Assembly (NCBI GenBank): GCA_948759685.1
Contig: CAQBGY010000116.1
Location: forward strand, 1 to 9,244
Origin: an uncultured Eubacterium sp.
GTDB taxonomy: Bacteria; Bacillota_A; Clostridia; Lachnospirales; Lachnospiraceae
Direction of reading: 5' to 3'
DNA: 9,244 bases
Below are positions 6,154 through 9,244 of the stretch, in pieces. Position 1 is the stretch's first letter. Each line of letters opens with the position of its first letter. The notes under the pieces were generated by a model. The model made no database searches and was not told the origin of the DNA. It saw only the letters and a program-made list of their open reading frames with translations. Position numbers and translations under genes: made by a program.

Positions 6154-6858
6154 TTATATAAGCAAAAATATATCAGGTGCTCCGTTTTTATAGGATACAA
6201 TCAAGTGAAAACTTTTGTTTCCAATATAGCTGTCTAAATATTCTAATAACTTATCCTCAATGTTACTGCTATATCCTGATTTCAATGGAAATAGTTTAAA
6301 ACTTGTTTTTCTCTTTGCATCTTCAATTCCATCATCATAAAGAATTTCCATAAGCTTAAAGATACTCTCTTCTAACAACTCCTGCACAGTATTTTCAGGA
6401 CATTTTATATTTCCTAGCTTTTTGACATATATTGTTACCAATTTTTCAAACTTACATTTCTGCTTTGAATACTGAATTACTGCATCCTGAATTTTTATAA
6501 ACGTATTTCGTCTTTCCATGTTAAAGCAGGGCTTGTCTTTAAACATTGTATATACTTGTATCGGAATCGATATTTCAACATCGAAGCACCAATTTGTTTT
6601 TCCACACACTATATCCTGTATTTCTTTAATGCTTTCTTCTGTACATGGAAATACATCTTCTATATCATTTTCTTTCAAGTGAAATGTAGATATATTTTTT
6701 AAAAATGGATATAAAACTATTTTCTCAGTTTCAACATATCCCCCTTTTAACAAATCATTATATGCCCTACCAGCCCATTGACCAAGTTCTTTTTTTGATA
6801 ATTTTCCCACAAAGTAATCATCTATTTTTTCCCTTAATTCTTTCACATTAAATTCCAA
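6154..6858 (-). CDS. Immunity-like protein of unknown family, 234 aa
   Basis: The start is a TTG at 6858, eight bases after GAGAGG; no ATG lies nearby in frame. Residues 1-85 are mostly helical: KLSKKELGQWAGRAYNDLLK, then GGYVETEKIVLYPFLKNIST and a DVFPCTEESIKEIQDIV segment. The middle (about 90-130) is strand-rich with Phe and Ile. The C-terminus has helices and a strand-turn ending GAPDIFLLI. Cys residues are scattered without a metal-binding pattern. No signal or membrane segment is seen. I do not recognise a named family. It follows remnants of toxin-like coding tails and lies 86 bases before the DUF4259-like gene on the same strand, so immunity is the likely role. The gene is AT-rich, unlike the RHS core, which fits transfer with its toxin tip. 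Confidence 0.62.
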   Translation of the reverse strand: MEFNVKELREKIDDYFVGKLSKKELGQWAGRAYNDLLKGGYVETEKIVLYPFLKNISTFHLKENDIEDVFPCTEESIKEIQDIVCGKTNWCFDVEISIPIQVYTMFKDKPCFNMERRNTFIKIQDAVIQYSKQKCKFEKLVTIYVKKLGNIKCPENTVQELLEESIFKLMEILYDDGIEDAKRKTSFKLFPLKSGYSSNIEDKLLEYLDSYIGNKSFHLIVSYKNGAPDIFLLI

Positions 6859-6906
6859 TATTAATACCTCTCATTAAAATAATATGCCGAATAAATACAG
6901 ATTACA

Positions 6907-6987
6907 TTACTGCTTCCCATGCTCTAATTTGGTCCGCCAACCGGATGGAATGGTGGCGTTTTCTGTTCCTTCCCATATTTGATCCCG
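6907..6987 (-). pseudogene. C-terminal remnant of a possible toxin tip
   Basis: A 26-codon frame reads TENATIPSGWRTKLEHGKQ at its end and stops at TAA 6907-6909. GC content and composition are higher here than in the surrounding DNA, as if it was a coding scrap. It opens only at a TAA 6988-6990, with no start. It lies where a toxin should precede the immunity-like gene at 6858. I do not recognise the domain. Confidence 0.3.
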
Positions 6988-6992
6988 TTAAT

Positions 6993-7046
6993 CTATTTCA
7001 AAAATTTAATATAACCTAACGGATCTCTACAGTACTCATTCGTCTT
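6993..7046 (-). pseudogene. C-terminal scrap of an unidentified gene
   Basis: A short open stretch reads TNEYCRDPLGYIKFLK and stops at TAG 6993-6995. It looks like a protein end, but the frame closes at TGA 7047-7049, so only about 17 codons survive. It may belong to a lost immunity gene. The whole gap 6873-7073 holds only such scraps; no promoter or terminator stands out. Confidence 0.22.
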
Positions 7047-7073
7047 TCATTTCATTATAACACTTAACATAAT

Positions 7074-7400
7074 TTAAATTTCTAGAGAATACACACTATC
7101 TTCAACCCCAAAATAAGCTTCAATGTTTTGTACATATTCTACTATCTTAACAAATGTATGTTTAGTTAATGTGCGTAAATCTAACCTGCATCGTATCTCA
7201 TCCAACTTATCTTTGCAAAAAATAAATTCAATGCACGTCTTATCTATGTTTCCATACTGAATAATATATTTTGCCCAGCTTTTTTCACGTACAAGGAAAT
7301 CAATATTGTAATCTAGACAAGGAATATTCCTCCATGAAATCAATTCATCACGACTTAATATATCAATATTTTTTATATTGCTTTTGCCAACCTTCCTAAA
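7074..7400 (-). pseudogene. Small immunity-like frame without a good start
   Basis: The frame is open from 7400 to TAA 7074-7076. It contains DELISWRNIPCLDYNIDFL, VREKSWAKYIIQYGN and DLRTLTKHTFVKIVEYVQN, a soluble mix of strands and helices with no signal peptide. A TTG at 7343 would give 89 residues but has no ribosome binding site. An AGGAAGG at 7391-7397 stands before codons ATA-AAA-AAT, where an ATG may have been lost to ATA, though the spacing is long. It begins 12 bases after the stop of the 167-codon gene, suggesting one operon. I do not recognise the family. It could be a functional gene with a rare start or a 5'-damaged immunity gene. Confidence 0.42.
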
Positions 7401-7411
7401 TCATCAGTCTG

Positions 7412-7915
7412 TCAATCGCTCTCTATAATATAACATACATTAAACAACACTTGCTTTTGTTCCAATAATTCCTTAAATTTATTAAATTTTATGATTCCTA
7501 AAATTATTTCACTATCTCCCCCCTGATATCTAGTCTGAAATAAGATTCGTTTATGAGGCGAACATTCAAGTACATATTTTATTACATTCATAATTTCTTC
7601 ATATAAATCATCTTTTATTATAAATGGTGTTAAATTTTCTTTTGCTTCTTTAGAAATCCAAATCGGCACCGCTTTTTCGGATATTGAATCTTGAAAATCA
7701 GAATCACATAACATAAAAGAACTATAATATTCTTCATTTACTTCCTCAACTAATGAATATAAAATCCCTTTCGTATTAGAAAAAAAGGGCCAAATTTCAG
7801 CATATCTGTTAACTTCATCATGTTCGATTTCGTTATGAAGCAGAACTCTATTCCCTGAGTTTAGATGAATAGGCCTTTGTTGATCGACTGCAATTAGATT
7901 TATTTCAAAAGACAT
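7412..7915 (-). CDS. Immunity-like protein next to RHS tip A, 167 aa
   Basis: ATG at 7915 follows GGAGG by seven bases, a strong start. The protein begins MSFEINLIAVDQQRPIHLN and contains RYAEIWPFFSNTKGILYSLV, a VPIWISKEAKENLTPFI segment, PHKRILFQTRYQGGDSEIIL, and a strand-rich end FNVCYIIESD. It has no signal peptide or membrane helix and is acidic, fitting a cytoplasmic partner of a basic toxin. I recall no named family with certainty. It is the first gene after toxin tip A, separated by about 100 bases that hold a large inverted repeat, so it is the likely cognate immunity protein. Its composition is much more AT-rich than the RHS core. Confidence 0.7.
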   Translation of the reverse strand: MSFEINLIAVDQQRPIHLNSGNRVLLHNEIEHDEVNRYAEIWPFFSNTKGILYSLVEEVNEEYYSSFMLCDSDFQDSISEKAVPIWISKEAKENLTPFIIKDDLYEEIMNVIKYVLECSPHKRILFQTRYQGGDSEIILGIIKFNKFKELLEQKQVLFNVCYIIESD

Positions 7916-7922
7916 AAAATTT

Positions 7923-7927
7923 CCTCC
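7923..7927 (-). promoter_or_regulatory. Ribosome binding site of the 167-codon gene
   Basis: GGAGG lies seven bases before the ATG at 7915 and decides that start. It lies just outside the base of the large inverted repeat, so folding of that repeat could affect access to it. Confidence 0.75.
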
Positions 7928-7938
7928 GTTATGGGAAA

Positions 7939-7994
7939 CATTCCAAAGGTTATTTTCTAACTATTATACAATATAATACTTTGCCTTTGGAATG
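7939..7994. repeat. Long inverted repeat between toxin tip A and immunity gene
   Basis: CATTCCAAAGG at 7939-7949 and CCTTTGGAATG at 7984-7994 are perfect 11-bp complements around a 34-base AT-rich loop. With one mismatch the stem extends to 7934-7999, about 16 bp. The loop holds a TATAAT on the minus strand, with no good -35. A smaller inverted repeat, CCTTAAA/TTTAAGG (7998-8004 and 8016-8022), overlaps the toxin stop. No U-run follows, so it is not a standard terminator. Confidence 0.72.
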
Positions 7995-8016
7995 CTTCCT
8001 TAAATCTTTTAAGCTT

Positions 8017-9244
8017 TTAAGGTATAAAATCAAGTATGTTTAAATCTGTAATAAAGGACTTTCCTTTAAATTGTGTAGATACTATTTTTATTTGACCATC
8101 AGATGATAAATGAATATCTGGATTGTTCCCCATTTTTTTCATTAAACTTTTATACGGAGAATTCTTCTGTGTTACTTCTGACAAAATATTCGGCTTTACC
8201 TCTCTATGAAATTCCCCTTTCTTTAATCCATATTTCCGTTCTATCTCTTTGGGTTCATACTTTTTATATGATTTCGAATTATCTGAACCGCTTCTATTAT
8301 ATCCATTATTCCCCGATGACTCCATCATACTGGCGGCTGAAGCAGCACATGTGGCTCCCACTCCAACCATCGCTGCATTCGTAGCCGCAGCTGCAGCTGC
8401 TCCGCTTCCTAGCATACCGCCACCGACAAGTGCCAATGCACCGCCTCCAAGACCTCCCGTTCCTGCTATCAGTATTCCTGCCGCTACGATAAAGGCTACT
8501 ATTGCTATGCCTGTAAATATTTCACTTAATTTCGGGAAATGACCGTCGCTGTCTGTCTTATTTAACGGACTGTTATTACAGTATGAATACAGGTTGTATC
8601 CCAAAACATCTGTACCCGTATTGGTAACCATGCTGTCCGCACTGATAAACCGTCTTGTCTGCGGGTCATAGTATCTCGAGTTCAGGTAGTAAAACCCTGT
8701 TTCCGTATCATAATAGTAACATCTGTACCGGAACGGGTTCTTCCCCAGGATGCCGTCAGTGTCCCTTCCGCCTGCCGCTTCCTTTATGCTGACGGGATTT
8801 CCCCAAAGGTCGTATTCGTAGGTTCCGATTAATACGGAGTCGCTGTTCCTGTAGACTGCGATGACGTCCCCGAAGGCGTTCTTTTCAAAGAAGTAGTGTT
8901 TCTCATCGTTTGTGCCTTTTTTATATCCTATCCCGAGGACTGTACCGTCGCTGTCATAGTAGTAGTTGATGCCTTCGTTTCCTGTTGTTTCGGACAGCAG
9001 CAGTCCGTTGTTGTAAAGGTAGGCTGTTGTTTTCCCGCTTGTTGTCTTGGTGTAGCGCTGTCCGTCTGACAGGTAAGTGTATGCGGCGCTTTTCCGTTTC
9101 TGCTAGATACGGAGGTCAGGTTTCCCTTCACGTCCCATGTCATGGAGGCTCCCATGTAGTTTACGGGATTGCCCGTTGCATCGTAGGTGATGCCTTTTCC
9201 GTCATATGAGATGAGTTTGTCCTTCCATACGCTGTCGTAAGCGT
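8017..9244 (-). pseudogene. RHS repeat protein 3' part, core frameshifted, toxin tip A
   Basis: The gene enters from beyond the right edge. From 9244 to about 9094 the frame reads YDSVWKDKLISYDGKG, ITYDATGNPVNYMG and MTWDVKGNLTSVSSRNGK. An A-run at 9090-9093 has four A where copy 1 has five, shifting the frame. Downstream the RHS frame is open from 9093 to TAA 8017-8019: AAYTYLSDGQRYTKT, YEYDLWGNPVSIKEAAGG, FRYRCYYYDTETGFYYLNS, RRFISAD and the boundary NSPLNKTDSDGH near 8545. Then come hydrophobic Gly/Ala-rich membrane-like residues (IFTGIAIVAFIVAAGILIAG, about 8530-8330), a Ser/Asn linker and a tip: EPKEIERKYGLKKGEFHREV, MGNNPDIHLSSDGQIKIVS and GKSFITDLNILDFIP. I recall similar short tips with NPDIxLxxxGxIKLxS but not their activity. 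With the shift corrected it would be a regular RHS toxin end. Confidence 0.82.
8631..9244 (-). repeat. RHS core direct repeat, copy 2
   Basis: This is the partner of 3556-4170. Homology stops sharply at about 8631, where the two tips diverge (boundary regions DSDGH and DHDGH), and continues to the window edge at the other side. Relative to copy 1 it lacks one base in the A-run at 9090-9093. Confidence 0.9.

Noticed and set aside
8249..8542. Plus-strand frame of 97 codons rich in Ala and Pro
   Set aside because: It is the reverse reading of the Gly/Ala-rich pretoxin segment of RHS tip A and has no ribosome binding site.
1..9244. CRISPR array, tRNA or rRNA genes
   Set aside because: I saw no regularly spaced short repeats, no cloverleaf-like sequence with conserved arms, and no rRNA-like stretch on either strand.

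Overview
The window looks like accessory DNA from a gut Clostridia-type Firmicute, probably Lachnospiraceae. The RHS core has the YYDTETGFYYLNSRYYDPQ signature typical of that group, genes use AGGAGG-type ribosome binding sites, immunity and toxin-tip DNA is AT-rich while the RHS core has clearly higher GC, and there are relics of IS200/IS605 and possibly of a TnpW-bearing transposon. No housekeeping gene is visible. The genus is inference.

Almost everything reads on the minus strand, so transcription runs from the right edge to the left. In that order: (1) an RHS core with a one-base frameshift, ending in a hydrophobic pretoxin region and a short toxin tip A (9244-8017); (2) a strong inverted repeat, then an intact immunity-like gene of 167 codons (7915-7412) and a startless small frame (7400-7074); (3) remnants of coding tails (7046-6907), then a 234-codon immunity-like gene (6858-6154) and a 277-codon gene with a DUF4259-like start (6067-5234); (4) a scrap of RHS core joined to a frameshifted toxin tip resembling GIY-YIG nucleases (5230-4702); (5) an inverted repeat and a 7-codon stump of a second DUF4259-like gene (4616-4593), directly abutting (6) another RHS core (4597-3338) whose toxin tip is broken by three frame changes (to 2972); (7) an internally deleted IS200-type element (about 2835-2491), then an intact Imm53 gene (2459-2169); (8) a 5'-truncated RHS tip with an in-frame amber stop (2068-1373), followed by two related DUF7336-like immunity genes (1328-1041 and 1023-733); (9) a badly decayed RHS remnant (about 730-225), cut by a plus-strand relic resembling TnpW (45-218).

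Taken together this is a polymorphic-toxin cassette array. Displaced RHS C-terminal tips are stacked one after another with their immunity genes, as is known for Rhs/CDI loci where a new tip displaces the old one. None of the five recognisable toxin ends is an intact reading frame joined to a full core, while most of the immunity-like genes are intact. The simplest reading is a toxin graveyard that is still an immunity bank. The break points, the 615-base direct repeat of RHS core, the two stem-loops between toxin and immunity genes, and the readthrough-compatible amber codon are the parts most worth a second look. Several one-base breaks lie in homopolymers, so sequencing or assembly error must be excluded before calling them biological.
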